A stretch of DNA of 64,000 nucleotides from Nocardioides jensenii JCM 1364 = NBRC 14755 (GCF_001552535.1 NZ_BCRJ01000004.1:146216-210215); one strand, 5' to 3'; shown: positions 16,519 through 28,319, counted from the first letter of the stretch. Numbers and translations: made by a program. The notes: a model not told the origin generated them from the sequence alone.

Positions 16519-17328
16519 GTGACTGACCCCGACTCCGCCGACCAAGCCCCGATGCCTCTGCGGATCGGGTTCGTGCCCGGCGTGACCCCCGACAAGTGGT
16601 CGCGCACCTGGCGGGAACGGTTTCCGCGACTCCCCCTCGAGCTCTTCCTCGTCGACGAGGACAACCAGCGCGCAGTTCTCGACGACGGCGAGGCAGACAT
16701 GGTCTTCGTGCGGCTCCCCGTCGACCAGGACGGGCTGCATCTGATTCCGCTCTACGAAGAGCAACCCGTCGTCGTGGTCGAGAAGGAGCACCCGGTCGCG
16801 GCGTACGACGAGGTGACGCTCTCCGATCTCGCCGGGGAGCAGCTGGTCCTCGGCGACGTGCCCGGCTGGGGTGACATCGCGACCGCCACGCCACTGCTCT
16901 TCCCCGAGATGACGGTGAAGGAGGCCTTCGAGGTGGTCGGTTCCGGGACCGGCATCGCGATCGTGCCGATGTCGGTGGCCCGGCTCCATCACCGCAAGGA
17001 CGTCGTGCACCGGCCCGTGCACGGTGTGCCGACCACACGCGTCGGCCTGGCCTGGCCCCAGGACACCGACGACCCGCGCCTGGAGGAGTTCGTCGGTGTC
17101 GTGCGGGGACGGCGGGCGAACAGCTCCCGTGGGCAGACCGGCCTGCAGCCCGCCGCGGCGAAGTCAGCGGCGAAGAAGAACCCGGTCGGGAAGGCGTCGG
17201 CCAAGCCCGCGGCGGGCAGGTCAGGGTCGGGCAGGTCGGCGGGCACGTCGGGGTCGGCCAGGAAGCGGTCGGGCCGGTCGGGCAGTGCGGCGGCGAAGAA
17301 GGCGGGAGCTCGCAAGCGCCGCCGCTGA
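16519..17328 (+). CDS. LysR-type substrate-binding domain without HTH, with basic C-terminal tail
   Basis: Protein of 269 residues. Residues 12-195 resemble the effector-binding domain of LysR regulators (LRIGFVPGVTPDKW start, LPLELFLVDEDNQ, VVVVEKEHPVAA, VGSGTGIAIVPMSVARL). The N-terminal winged HTH is absent and no HTH lies upstream in any frame. Residues 198-269 form a low-complexity Ala/Lys/Arg/Gly/Ser tail with AAKK-type repeats like histone H1 or the tail of mycobacterial HupB. The GTG start follows TAACCT by 6 nt. It may bind a ligand and contact DNA or RNA through the tail; that is inference. Confidence 0.82.
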   Translation: MTDPDSADQAPMPLRIGFVPGVTPDKWSRTWRERFPRLPLELFLVDEDNQRAVLDDGEADMVFVRLPVDQDGLHLIPLYEEQPVVVVEKEHPVAAYDEVTLSDLAGEQLVLGDVPGWGDIATATPLLFPEMTVKEAFEVVGSGTGIAIVPMSVARLHHRKDVVHRPVHGVPTTRVGLAWPQDTDDPRLEEFVGVVRGRRANSSRGQTGLQPAAAKSAAKKNPVGKASAKPAAGRSGSGRSAGTSGSARKRSGRSGSAAAKKAGARKRRR

Positions 17329-17350
17329 TCGTCGGGCAGGACAGCCACCC

Positions 17351-17899
17351 TCACGGCAGGGTGCTGCGCAACCACTCCCCCAACGCGCGAGCGCTGAGGT
17401 CGACCATCGCCGGCCAGTCGAAGGCGCTCTCGTCGGCATTGTCCGAGACATGCTTGACCAGGCGCACGGGCACCTCGAACTGCCGGGCGGCCCACACCAC
17501 GGCGTACCCCTCCATGTCGACCAGGTGCGCCCGCCCCGCCAGGCGCGCACGGGTCAGCGGGTCGGTGACGAAGACGTCACCGGTGGCCAGCACGACCTCG
17601 CCCTCGCTCACCCGGAGCTCGTCCTCCGGGTCGTAGCCCAGCGCCCGGATCGCGTCCGCGTTGATGTCGTGGTTGCAGACCAGACCCGGCTCGTGCAGTC
17701 CGGTCATCCCCTCCCGCAGCGCGCCGGCGGTGCCGATGTTGACCACCACGAGATCGTCCGAGGTCCTGCGACCGGCCAGGGCGCGAGTCGTCACCGCAGC
17801 AGCCGCGGTCTTGCCTATCCCGGTCACCACGACCGGCAGGCTGGCGGGGACATGGGAGGCTTCCGCGGCCGTCGCGGCCACGATCAGGTAGGAGGTCAC
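17351..17899 (-). CDS. Nucleosidase of the PNP/UDP phosphorylase family (MTA/SAH nucleosidase-like)
   Basis: Enzyme of 182 residues predicted to hydrolyse the glycosidic bond of 5'-methylthioadenosine, S-adenosylhomocysteine or a related nucleoside. Landmarks are VVVTGIGKTAAA, VNIGTAGAL, the substrate-site MEGYAVVWAA and VKHVSDNAD with the catalytic aspartate. It is shorter than E. coli Pfs (about 230), as are several actinobacterial members. The GTG at 17899 follows TAGCCT on the minus strand by 7 nt, a leaderless arrangement. Futalosine hydrolase activity is the main alternative. Confidence 0.85.
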   Translation of the reverse strand: MTSYLIVAATAAEASHVPASLPVVVTGIGKTAAAAVTTRALAGRRTSDDLVVVNIGTAGALREGMTGLHEPGLVCNHDINADAIRALGYDPEDELRVSEGEVVLATGDVFVTDPLTRARLAGRAHLVDMEGYAVVWAARQFEVPVRLVKHVSDNADESAFDWPAMVDLSARALGEWLRSTLP

Positions 17900-17909
17900 G
17901 TCCCGCAGG

Positions 17910-19280
17910 CTACGAGGCGGGGAGGGCTTCCGGGTCGGCGGGAGCCGAGGTGCCGGGATCGGTCGGCTCCTCGGAGTCGACCTCGACCGGGTGGCAGGGG
18001 TCGCTTCCCGGCTCGGCGGTCTCGAGCGCGAGCTCGGCGGCGGCAATCTCCGAGTCCGTGAGCGGCTCTCCGGTGGTCGGGTCGATGACCACCAGGGTGA
18101 CCGAGTCGACGGGCAGACCCGAGGCCGGATCCACGACACAGGCGGGTGCCTCCGGCTCGGCGGGTGCCTCCGGCTCGGCGGGTGCCTCCGGCTCGGCGGG
18201 CGTGCCGGGATCCGTCGGCTCGGCGGGATCGGTCGGCTGGACCGGGTCAACCGGGTCAACCGGGTCAGCCGGGTCAGTCGGGTCAGCCGGCTCGGTCGTG
18301 CCACCCCCGGGCGGCGTTGACGGGGCGGTCAAGCCGTGGATGGCGGCTGGGTCGGGTTCGGCGCCGGTCTGCTGGCCCTGCGCCACCCGAGCGGCCCGGT
18401 CGTCACGTGAGGCCGCGGCATTCGAGGGGGCGACCGGTCGCTTGACGGCCTGGCCCACCAGACGCGTCTGCATCGACGCGCTCACGTTCGAAGTCGTCGG
18501 CACGGCGGTGAGGTTGCCGTCGACGTACTGCTGCATCAGGCCCAGCACCAGGGACACGTATTCCGGCGAGTGGTTGTAGCGGAAGACCGCCGAGCGGCGC
18601 CCCGCGTCGGAACTGAGGTCGTCGCTGCCCTGACAGAGGTAGACGGCCGCGGCGAGAGCGGCGTCGTCGATGTCCTGCGGATTGCGGTTTCCGTCGCCGT
18701 CTGCGTCGACACCCACCACGGACCAGGTCGCCGGGATGAACTGCAGCGGACCCACGGCCCGGTCGTGGACGGTGTCACCGTCGAGCTGGCCGGCGTCGGT
18801 GTCAGAGATGAGGGCGGTACGACGACCGTCGAGGGCGACGCCGATGATCGAGGGCCTGGCCACACCGTCTGCCCCGAGCCGGCTGCCGGCGAAGGTTCCG
18901 TGGGCCGACTCGACGCGCCCGATGGCGGCCAGCAGCTCCCAGTCGAGGTGACAGGTGGAGTCGGAGGAGTTCAGCACCGCGGCGGCACGCTGGTAGGCGC
19001 TCAGCGCCGCGGACGGGATGGCGGTCGAGGCGTTGGTCGCAGCCACGCTCACCGTGGCCGAGCCACCGGTCGCGCTGAGCGGCGTGGTCACACTGGCCGG
19101 TGCCTCGAGTGCCACCTCGGGCGGTGGGGCCTGGGTGCTGTCCTCGGCGGCCTGCGCAGGGCTGGCCGTGCCCGGCGTCTGGAGCGACCCGCCCAGGCCC
19201 GTCAGGAGCGCCACCCCGAGAATCGCAGCAGGCAGTGCGCGCGCGGACATCTGGACCATTCGTGACCGTGAACCGTTCAT
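17910..19280 (-). CDS. Secreted lytic murein transglycosylase with repeat-rich C-terminus
   Basis: Exported peptidoglycan lyase of 456 residues. The signal peptide covers about 1-45. The catalytic domain (about 85-270) is SLT/MltB-like, with the probable catalytic E124 in AIGRVESAHG and AVGPLQFIPATW. It also has DADGDGNRNPQDIDDAA, which is typical of secreted actinobacterial transglycosylases. The last 150 residues are a disordered Pro/Asp/Glu region containing three AEPEAP repeats and a run of DPxDPV units. The ATG at 19280 fits the signal peptide. Confidence 0.88.
   Translation of the reverse strand: MNGSRSRMVQMSARALPAAILGVALLTGLGGSLQTPGTASPAQAAEDSTQAPPPEVALEAPASVTTPLSATGGSATVSVAATNASTAIPSAALSAYQRAAAVLNSSDSTCHLDWELLAAIGRVESAHGTFAGSRLGADGVARPSIIGVALDGRRTALISDTDAGQLDGDTVHDRAVGPLQFIPATWSVVGVDADGDGNRNPQDIDDAALAAAVYLCQGSDDLSSDAGRRSAVFRYNHSPEYVSLVLGLMQQYVDGNLTAVPTTSNVSASMQTRLVGQAVKRPVAPSNAAASRDDRAARVAQGQQTGAEPDPAAIHGLTAPSTPPGGGTTEPADPTDPADPVDPVDPVQPTDPAEPTDPGTPAEPEAPAEPEAPAEPEAPACVVDPASGLPVDSVTLVVIDPTTGEPLTDSEIAAAELALETAEPGSDPCHPVEVDSEEPTDPGTSAPADPEALPAS
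18141..18194. repeat. Three tandem 18-bp repeats inside the transglycosylase gene
   Basis: Three exact copies of GGCGGGTGCCTCCGGCTC at 18141-18158, 18159-18176 and 18177-18194. They encode the AEPEAP units on the minus strand. Exact identity at the DNA level suggests recent slippage, and the copy number may vary between strains. Confidence 0.9.
18242..18286. repeat. Five 9-bp near-exact repeats inside the transglycosylase gene
   Basis: Units of the form CCGGGTCAA, with small changes in the last copies, encode Asp-Pro-Val/Ala triplets of the disordered tail. They follow the 18-bp array after about 50 bp. Confidence 0.8.
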
Positions 19281-19476
19281 GGCATGTCGTCTCGTCTGTC
19301 TCGTTGGCCCCCGAACCTCGAACGAGGTGGCCGCTGCACTGATACTTGCACCGAATCGTGGCCCACAAACAGGATCCACCGGGAATTTGGCGCAGATTCG
19401 GTATCTGCATGGCAAGAAATCCCCGAACCGACCACGACTGCCTGCGTTCTGCCCGGTTCGGGACACCTCGGCCAGG

Positions 19477-21375
19477 TCAGGCCAGTGACTCCAGCCAGGC
19501 ATCGTGGAGGTCGGAGAACCGACCGTCCCCGCTGGCGACCAGCTGCTCCGGCGTGCCGTCCTCGACGACCTCGCCGTGCTCCATCACCAGCACCCGGTCC
19601 GCGATCTCCACGGTCGAGAGCCGGTGGGCGATGATGATCGCGGTGCGGTCCTTGAGGATCGTCTTCAGGGCTCGTTGCACCAGCCGTTCGGACGGGATGT
19701 CGAGCGACGAGGTGGCCTCGTCGAGGATCAGCACCGCCGGGTCGGCCAGGAACGCGCGGGCGAAGGCGACCAGTTGCCGCTGACCGGCGGAGAGCCGGCC
19801 GCCACGGTTGGCCACGTCGGTGTCGTACCCCTGCGGCAGCGCGGCGATGAAGTCGTGGGCCCCGATCGCCGTGGTCGCGGCGACCACCTCGTCCATGCTC
19901 GCTCCAGGTCTGCCGAACCGGATGTTGTCGGCGACGGTGCCGCTGAAGAGGTAGTTCTCCTGCGTCACCATCACCACGGCCCGGCGCAACGTGTCGTCGT
20001 CGAGGTCGCGCAGGTCGACGCCGTCGAGGCGCACCGCCCCCTCGACCGGGTCGTAGAACCGCGAGACCAGCTTGGCCAGCGTGGTCTTGCCGGCCCCGGT
20101 CGTGCCGACCAGGGCGACGGTCTGTCCCGCGGGGACGTCCAGGTCGAGCCCCGGCAGCACGGCCACCCCGTCGACGTACTCGAACCGGACCCGGTCGAAG
20201 GTGAGCTCGCCGTGGGCCTGGTCGAGCGGAACCGGGCTGGCGGGCTCGGCGACCGTGGGCTGCTCCTCGAGCACTCCGGAGAGCTTCTCCAGGGCGGCCG
20301 AGGCGGACTGGAAGGTGTTGTAGAACTGCGAGATCTCCTGCATCGGCTCGAAGAACTGGCGCAGGTAGAGCAGGAACGCGGCCAGCACCCCGACCGTGAC
20401 CTCGCCGTGGAAGGCCAGGTAGGCGCCGTAGAGCAGGGTCACGCCGATCGTCACGTTGCCGATCAGCTTGATGCCCGGCATGAACCAGGCGACCAGCCGA
20501 AAGGCACGCAGGTTGGCGCGACGGTACTGGTGGTTGACGTCGTCGAAGATCTCCTGGTTGCGGGCCTCGCGGCGGAACGCCTGCACCGCGCGGATGCCGC
20601 CCATCGACTCCACGAAGTGAACGATGACCAGGGCCACCTTCTCGCGGGTCACCCGGTAGGTCTTCGCCGACTCCTTGCGGAACCAGTTCGTCAGTAGCAT
20701 CAGGAACGGGAAGCAGAGCAGGGCCACCAGGCCGAGCTTCACGTCGAGCACCAGCAGCAGCACCGACGTGCCGAGCAGGGTCAGGAACGCGGTGACCAGG
20801 CCGTCGAAGCCGGTCTCGAGCATCTCGTAGATCGCGTCGACGTCGGAGGTCTGCCGCGAGATCACCCGGCCGGAGGTGTAGTCGTCGTGGAAGGCCGGGC
20901 TGAGCTTCTGGAAGTGGCCGAAGACCCGGCGGCGCAGCTCGAACAGGATGTCCTGGCCGATGCGTCCCGACACCACCAGGAAGATCTGGCGGGTGATCGC
21001 CTGGGTGACCGTCGCGAACAGCACGATGCCGACGATCAGATAGAGGGTGCCGGTCGACCCGGTCTCCCGGATCGGCGGGATGCCCTTGTCGATGCCCTCC
21101 TTGACCAGGAACGGGATGGAGAGGCGGGCCGCGTTCTCGACCAGGACGATGCCGACCACGATCCACAGCCACCTGCGGTGCGGGCGCAGCAGCTGGCCGA
21201 GCAGCCTGCGCGAGCGGTCGCGCAGCTTGATGCTGACCGCCTCGGTGATCTCGTCGGAGCGACCGTCGGCCGCGACGCCGCGCCAGTCGAGCTGGGTGGC
21301 TCGCTCGAACGGCTCCTCCTCGGTGCCGGGGTCCCGTGGGTCGGGCGTCGAGGTGTGCACAGGGGTGCTCGTCAT
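19477..21375 (-). CDS. ABC exporter half-transporter (canonical ATP site)
   Basis: Fused membrane and ATPase protein of 632 residues. Six helices lie between about residues 60 and 350, followed by the ATPase with Walker A GTTGAGKTT, signature LSAGQRQLVAFARAFL (variant), and Walker B ILDEATSSLD with the catalytic glutamate. The start codon shares one base with the stop of the upstream half-transporter gene, so the pair is one operon. Together they match heterodimeric multidrug or lipid exporters such as TM287/288 and TmrAB. The 60-residue hydrophilic N-terminal extension is unusual. Confidence 0.94.
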   Translation of the reverse strand: MTSTPVHTSTPDPRDPGTEEEPFERATQLDWRGVAADGRSDEITEAVSIKLRDRSRRLLGQLLRPHRRWLWIVVGIVLVENAARLSIPFLVKEGIDKGIPPIRETGSTGTLYLIVGIVLFATVTQAITRQIFLVVSGRIGQDILFELRRRVFGHFQKLSPAFHDDYTSGRVISRQTSDVDAIYEMLETGFDGLVTAFLTLLGTSVLLLVLDVKLGLVALLCFPFLMLLTNWFRKESAKTYRVTREKVALVIVHFVESMGGIRAVQAFRREARNQEIFDDVNHQYRRANLRAFRLVAWFMPGIKLIGNVTIGVTLLYGAYLAFHGEVTVGVLAAFLLYLRQFFEPMQEISQFYNTFQSASAALEKLSGVLEEQPTVAEPASPVPLDQAHGELTFDRVRFEYVDGVAVLPGLDLDVPAGQTVALVGTTGAGKTTLAKLVSRFYDPVEGAVRLDGVDLRDLDDDTLRRAVVMVTQENYLFSGTVADNIRFGRPGASMDEVVAATTAIGAHDFIAALPQGYDTDVANRGGRLSAGQRQLVAFARAFLADPAVLILDEATSSLDIPSERLVQRALKTILKDRTAIIIAHRLSTVEIADRVLVMEHGEVVEDGTPEQLVASGDGRFSDLHDAWLESLA

Positions 21376-23168
21376 CAGCGCACCCCTTCGAGGGCGTCGC
21401 TGTCGGAGACGTCGGCAGCCAGGAGCTGGCGGTACGCCGGCACGGTGGCCATCAGCTCGCTGTGTTTCCCGACATGGGTGATGGTGCCGTCCTGGAGCAG
21501 GGCGACCTTGTCGGCGAGCATGACCGTGGACGCCCGGTGGGCCACCACGATGCCCGTCGCGTCGGAGAGCACGTGCTTCAACGCCGCCTCGACGAGCTTC
21601 TCGGTGTGCACGTCGAGAGCGGAGAGGGTGTCGTCGAGCACGAGGATCTTGGGCCTGGCCACGACCGCACGGGCCAGCGCGAGGCGTTGACGCTGCCCGC
21701 CGGAGAGCGACATGCCCTGTTCGCCGATGCGGGTGTCGAGCCCCCAGGGCAGGTCGTGCACGAAGCCGGCCTGGGCCACCCGGACCGCCTGATCGACCTC
21801 GTCGTCGGTGGCGTCGCTGCGGCCGAGGGTCAGGTTCTCCCGGGCACTCATCGAGAAGAGCGTGGGCTCCTCGAAGGCAGTCGCGACGATCGTGCGCAAC
21901 GACGGCAGGGTCAGGTCCCGCACGTCGACTCCGTCAACGGTCACCCGGCCGCCGCTGACGTCGTACAGGCGCGGGACCAGGGCAGTGATCGTGGTCTTGC
22001 CCGACCCCGTGGCACCGACGATCGCGACCGTCTCGCCCGGCGCGACCTCGAGGTTCACGTCACGCAGCACCAGCTCGTCGTCGGGCTGGTCGGGGAATCG
22101 GAAGTCGACGTGCTCGAAGCGCAGGTGCCCGCGGGGCTCGGCGATGGACCGGGTGCCGGAGACGATCGCCGGCTCGGTGTCGAAGATCTCGAGCACCCGG
22201 GCCGAGGCCGTCATCGCCTCCTGGGCCATCGCCAGGATCACGCCCAGGGAGGCGATCGGCCAGACCAGCGACAACATCAGGATGATGAAGGCGACGAGGG
22301 TGCCGGGGCTCAGGTCACCGCGTCCCACGCCGAGCGCACCGAGCAGCAGCACCAGGGTGACCGCAAGGTTCGGGATGACCTCGAGGAACGTCCAGAAGCG
22401 GGCCGAGAGACGCACCTTGTCCATCGAGGTCTCATACAGCCTGCGGGCGGCGTCGTCGTACTGGTCGGACACGTGACGACTGCGGCCGAAGGACTTGATC
22501 ACCCGGATGCCGAGCGCACCCTCCTCGGCCAGGGTGGCCAGGTCGCCCTGCTCGTCCTGGACTCGGCGGGAGACCACGACGTAGGCCTTCTCGAAGCGCA
22601 TCGAGAGATAGATGATCGGCACGGCGGCGGCGGCCACGACCAGACCCAGCGGCCAGTACATGTGCAGCAGCACCCCGGTCACCACCACCAGTTGGGTGAT
22701 GTTGATCAGCAGGAACAGCAGGCCGAAGCCGCTGAACCGACGGATGCTCGACAGGTCGGTGGTGACGCGGGAGAGCAGCTGCCCGGACTGCCAGCGACTG
22801 TGGAAGGCCATCGGCAGCTGCTGGAGGTGCTCGTAGAGGTCGTGGCGGATGTCGGTCTCGACACCGAGGACTGCGTTGGACTGGATCCAGCGGCGCCAGA
22901 AGATCAACGCTGCCTCGAGGATGCCGAGGCCGAGCGCGAGCAGCCCCAGCGGCAGCACCGGGTCGATCTCGCCGTCGGTGATCGGGCCGTCGATGATCGC
23001 CTTGGTGACCAGCGGGATCGCGATGCTCAACCCGACGCCGGCCAACGAGGTGCCAAGCATGACCGACAGCGCTGGGATGTGACGTTTCAGGTAGCCGCGT
23101 AGCCGCCACAGGGAGTGGATTCCGGCAGGTGGGTGGTTCGACGGCAGGGTGCTGGCGGTGGACGTCAT
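21375..23168 (-). CDS. ABC exporter half-transporter (degenerate ATP site)
   Basis: Protein of 597 residues with six membrane helices (about 35-320) and a C-terminal ATPase: Walker A GATGSGKTT and canonical signature LSGGQRQRLALARAV. The Walker B is LVLDDTLSALD, so the catalytic glutamate is replaced by aspartate. With the variant LSAGQ signature of its partner this makes one degenerate nucleotide site, as in heterodimeric exporters. A likely promoter -10 (TAATCT, minus strand) lies at 23208-23213, giving a leader of about 40 nt. Confidence 0.94.
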   Translation of the reverse strand: MTSTASTLPSNHPPAGIHSLWRLRGYLKRHIPALSVMLGTSLAGVGLSIAIPLVTKAIIDGPITDGEIDPVLPLGLLALGLGILEAALIFWRRWIQSNAVLGVETDIRHDLYEHLQQLPMAFHSRWQSGQLLSRVTTDLSSIRRFSGFGLLFLLINITQLVVVTGVLLHMYWPLGLVVAAAAVPIIYLSMRFEKAYVVVSRRVQDEQGDLATLAEEGALGIRVIKSFGRSRHVSDQYDDAARRLYETSMDKVRLSARFWTFLEVIPNLAVTLVLLLGALGVGRGDLSPGTLVAFIILMLSLVWPIASLGVILAMAQEAMTASARVLEIFDTEPAIVSGTRSIAEPRGHLRFEHVDFRFPDQPDDELVLRDVNLEVAPGETVAIVGATGSGKTTITALVPRLYDVSGGRVTVDGVDVRDLTLPSLRTIVATAFEEPTLFSMSARENLTLGRSDATDDEVDQAVRVAQAGFVHDLPWGLDTRIGEQGMSLSGGQRQRLALARAVVARPKILVLDDTLSALDVHTEKLVEAALKHVLSDATGIVVAHRASTVMLADKVALLQDGTITHVGKHSELMATVPAYRQLLAADVSDSDALEGVR

Positions 23169-23286
23169 CGGGTGGCGGCGGATCCCCTCGTGTTGTTTGT
23201 AAGAGCCAGATTAGCCCGTGCCTCTGACCGCCAGCGAGTGATTTACCTCCGCTGGTCGGAGCCGCCGGCCGACCCGCGAGGAGCTC

Positions 23287-25934
<2,648 letters not shown>

Positions 25935-25968
25935 CACCCGGCCCGCCGGCCCGGTCGTGGCGTGGGCC

Positions 25969-26580
25969 TCAGTGGCCGGGCGGGGGCTCGAGCCCGCAGT
26001 CGCGCAGCTCCAGGTGGGCCAGGGCACGGATCACCGCCGGGTCTCCCTGACGCCACGCCCCCGCCGGGTCGTCACTGATCTGTGCCAGTCGGTGCAACGG
26101 CTGGTTGGCCAGGGCCCGCATCGCGAAGAGGTCGATGTCGTGCGTGGAGTCGACGAACCGACGCCCGGCCGTCGCGTTGCGGATGAACCGCAGCCTGGGC
26201 GGCAGGTAGAACGCGGCGAGCAGGACACCGGGGCCGAGTGCCAGGGAGAGACCGAGCTTCCAGGCCAGCACTCTCAGCGAGTGCTCGGTGCGGTCACCGG
26301 CATCGGCCAGGTTCTGGGCCGACTCCTCGGCCTTGAGGAACGGCGACGACGCTGCCTGGCCGAGCAACGGGATGCCACCCAGGGAGTCGGCTGCCTCCCC
26401 CATGTTGTCGGCCAGCGAGGTGGCCGCCTGCTGGGTGCGCTCGGTGGGCTCGGTCAGCTCCATCGTGGACTGGAACGTGCTGATCCCCTGCCAGATCCAG
26501 AACCCGATCCAGACGATGAAGACGACGTCGGCGGCGATCTGCCGGGTCCTTCGCTGCTGGTGGTCGGCGTACATCTTCAT
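25969..26580 (-). CDS. Uncharacterised two-helix membrane protein
   Basis: Protein of about 203 residues that I do not recognise. One helix lies near residues 16-36 (VVFIVWIGFWIWQGI) and another near 108-128 (LGLSLALGPGVLLAAFYL). The stretch between, about 70 residues rich in Ala/Glu/Thr/Ser, could form an extracytoplasmic coiled coil. The C-terminal 75 residues are soluble and basic. The ATG at 26580 (MKMYADHQ) is used; an in-frame ATG at 26598 would add 6 residues. No function is proposed. Confidence 0.7.
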   Translation of the reverse strand: MKMYADHQQRRTRQIAADVVFIVWIGFWIWQGISTFQSTMELTEPTERTQQAATSLADNMGEAADSLGGIPLLGQAASSPFLKAEESAQNLADAGDRTEHSLRVLAWKLGLSLALGPGVLLAAFYLPPRLRFIRNATAGRRFVDSTHDIDLFAMRALANQPLHRLAQISDDPAGAWRQGDPAVIRALAHLELRDCGLEPPPGH

Positions 26581-26672
26581 GGACGTATCCGACCACATGG
26601 GTGCGGGTACTCAGGGCAACTCGGGTAGCCGGGCGGGTACGCCGGCCCGTCGCGCTGGGCAGAGTTGTCGTC

Positions 26673-26960
26673 ATGAGCAACGAACTCCCCTCCAAGTCCA
26701 CCAACGCCTTCTTCCTCCAGGCCGGCATCTCCTTCGGCATCGCCTTGATCACGATGATCCTGGCGGTCTGCTACCTGCCGGTCGATCCCTGGATCCGGGC
26801 CTTCCTGGCGCTCGGCACCCTGTTCCTGACCACGTCGTCGTTCACCCTCGCCAAGTGCGTGCGTGACGCCCAGGAGAACCAGGCGGTCTACGCCCGTCTC
26901 GACCAGGCTCGGGTCGACAAGATCCTCGCCGAGCACGACCCGTTCCGGCCCGCCGTCTGA
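26673..26960 (+). CDS. YiaA/YiaB two-helix membrane protein
   Basis: Inner-membrane protein of 95 residues resembling the YiaA/YiaB domain family: two helices, about residues 13-34 and 40-62, separated by a short turn (LPVDPWIRAF). A soluble, charged C-terminus ends in EHDPFRPAV. The ATG at 26673 (MSNELPSKSTNAFF) matches the family start; the 24-codon upstream extension reads as arginine-rich filler. The biochemical role of the family is not known. Confidence 0.8.
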   Translation: MSNELPSKSTNAFFLQAGISFGIALITMILAVCYLPVDPWIRAFLALGTLFLTTSSFTLAKCVRDAQENQAVYARLDQARVDKILAEHDPFRPAV

Positions 26961-27009
26961 GCCGCGGACTCCCACGATCTGTCCCGGTGCGGGGGTCCGG
27001 GACAGGAAA

Positions 27010-27039
27010 ACGCCCCGACCACGTGAGTGGTCGGGGCGT
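27010..27039 (-). terminator. Intrinsic terminator of the acyl-CoA dehydrogenase operon
   Basis: Perfect 13-bp stem with arm ACGCCCCGACCAC and a 4-nt loop. On the minus strand the stem is followed by TTTT-containing sequence, so it is best read as the end of the operon starting at 29696. Confidence 0.8.
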
Positions 27040-27077
27040 CTCCATGTCCCTGTCAGAGACAGGCACTGTTCACCGGG

Positions 27078-28289
27078 TCACTTCAGCTCGGCGCTCGAGA
27101 GACCCAGGAGGCGGCGGGCGACGATCAGCTGCTGGATCTGCTGCGTGCCCTCGAAGATGTCGAGGATCTTGGAGTCGCGCGACCACTTCTCGAGCAGCTC
27201 GGTCTCGCTGTAGCCCACGCCGGCAGCCAGCTCGACGCAGCTGAGCGTGATGTCCGAACCCACGCGGCCGGCCTTCGCCTTGGCCATCGAGGCCTCCAGC
27301 GAGTTGGGCAGCTGGTTGTCGGCCATCCAGGCGGCCTGCATGGTGAGCAGCTGTGCGCCCTCCCAGTCGGCCTCCATCTGCAGGAACTTCGCGGCGGCGG
27401 CGGACTGGAGCTGGGCGGGGCGGTCGTAGTCGATCTCGACGCCGGCCTCCTCGAGCAGCCCACGGGTGAGGTCGAGTGAGGCGCGGGCACAGCCCACGGC
27501 CATCGCGGCGACCAGCGGGCGCGTGTTGTCGAAGGTCGCCATGGCACCGGCGAACCCCTGCTTGACGTCCACCTCGGGCGAACCGAGGAGGTTGGCGGCC
27601 GGCACCCGGCAGTCGGTGAAGGTGATCACCGCGGTGTCGGAGGCCCGGATGCCGAGCTTGTGCTCGAGGCGCTCGACGTTCATGCCGGGCGTGCCCTTGG
27701 TGACCACGAACGACTTGATCGCAGCGCGGCCGAGGGACTTGTCCAGCGTTGCCCAGACGACCACGCTGTCGGCGCGCTCACCCGAGGTGACGAAGATCTT
27801 CTCGCCGTTGAGGACGTACTCGTCGCCGTCCTTGCGGGCGGTCGTCGAGAGGTTGGCGGAGTCGGAGCCCATGCCGGGCTCGGTGATCGCCATCGCCGCC
27901 CAGGTGCCTTCGAAGCGCTTGAGCTGCTCGTCGTTGGCGACCGAGGCGATGGCCGAGTTGCCGAGGCCCTGGCGGGGCATCGACAAGAGCAGGCCGGTGT
28001 CGCCCCAGCACATCTCGGCGACGGAGAGGACGGACGCGAGGTTCGCCCCGTTCTTCACGGTCTTGTTGGTGTCGGCCTCCTCACGGCGTACGCCGGTGGC
28101 GCCGGCACCCTCGGAGGCGCCGGACTCGGAGAGCCCGTCGATCATCGCGGCCAGCATGTCGAGTTCCTTGGGGTACTCGTGCTCGCCGAGGTCGTACTTG
28201 CGGGAGATGGGGCGCAGCATGTTCATCGCGACCTGGTGGGCCTGGTCGATGAGGGCGCGGTGCTTCTTGGGGGTTTCGAGATTGATCAT
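27078..28289 (-). CDS. Acyl-CoA dehydrogenase (second gene of operon)
   Basis: FAD enzyme of 403 residues for alpha-beta oxidation of an acyl-CoA. It shows the FAD/substrate segment AITEPGMGSDSANLSTTA, the middle beta-domain FVTKGTPGMNVERLEHKLGIRAS and the C-terminal KILDIFEGTQQIQQLIVAR, which contains the expected catalytic glutamate. It follows the other dehydrogenase gene by 30 bp in the same direction. Such tandem pairs often form a mixed complex acting on one substrate, for example in sterol or branched-chain breakdown, but the substrate here is unknown. Confidence 0.92.
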   Translation of the reverse strand: MINLETPKKHRALIDQAHQVAMNMLRPISRKYDLGEHEYPKELDMLAAMIDGLSESGASEGAGATGVRREEADTNKTVKNGANLASVLSVAEMCWGDTGLLLSMPRQGLGNSAIASVANDEQLKRFEGTWAAMAITEPGMGSDSANLSTTARKDGDEYVLNGEKIFVTSGERADSVVVWATLDKSLGRAAIKSFVVTKGTPGMNVERLEHKLGIRASDTAVITFTDCRVPAANLLGSPEVDVKQGFAGAMATFDNTRPLVAAMAVGCARASLDLTRGLLEEAGVEIDYDRPAQLQSAAAAKFLQMEADWEGAQLLTMQAAWMADNQLPNSLEASMAKAKAGRVGSDITLSCVELAAGVGYSETELLEKWSRDSKILDIFEGTQQIQQLIVARRLLGLSSAELK

Positions 28290-28319
28290 GGTCGTGTGTG
28301 TCCAGTCGTGAGCCGAGGC

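Noticed and set aside
18141..18286. Short direct repeats as a CRISPR array
   Set aside because: The repeats are contiguous, have no spacers and lie in frame inside a coding region.
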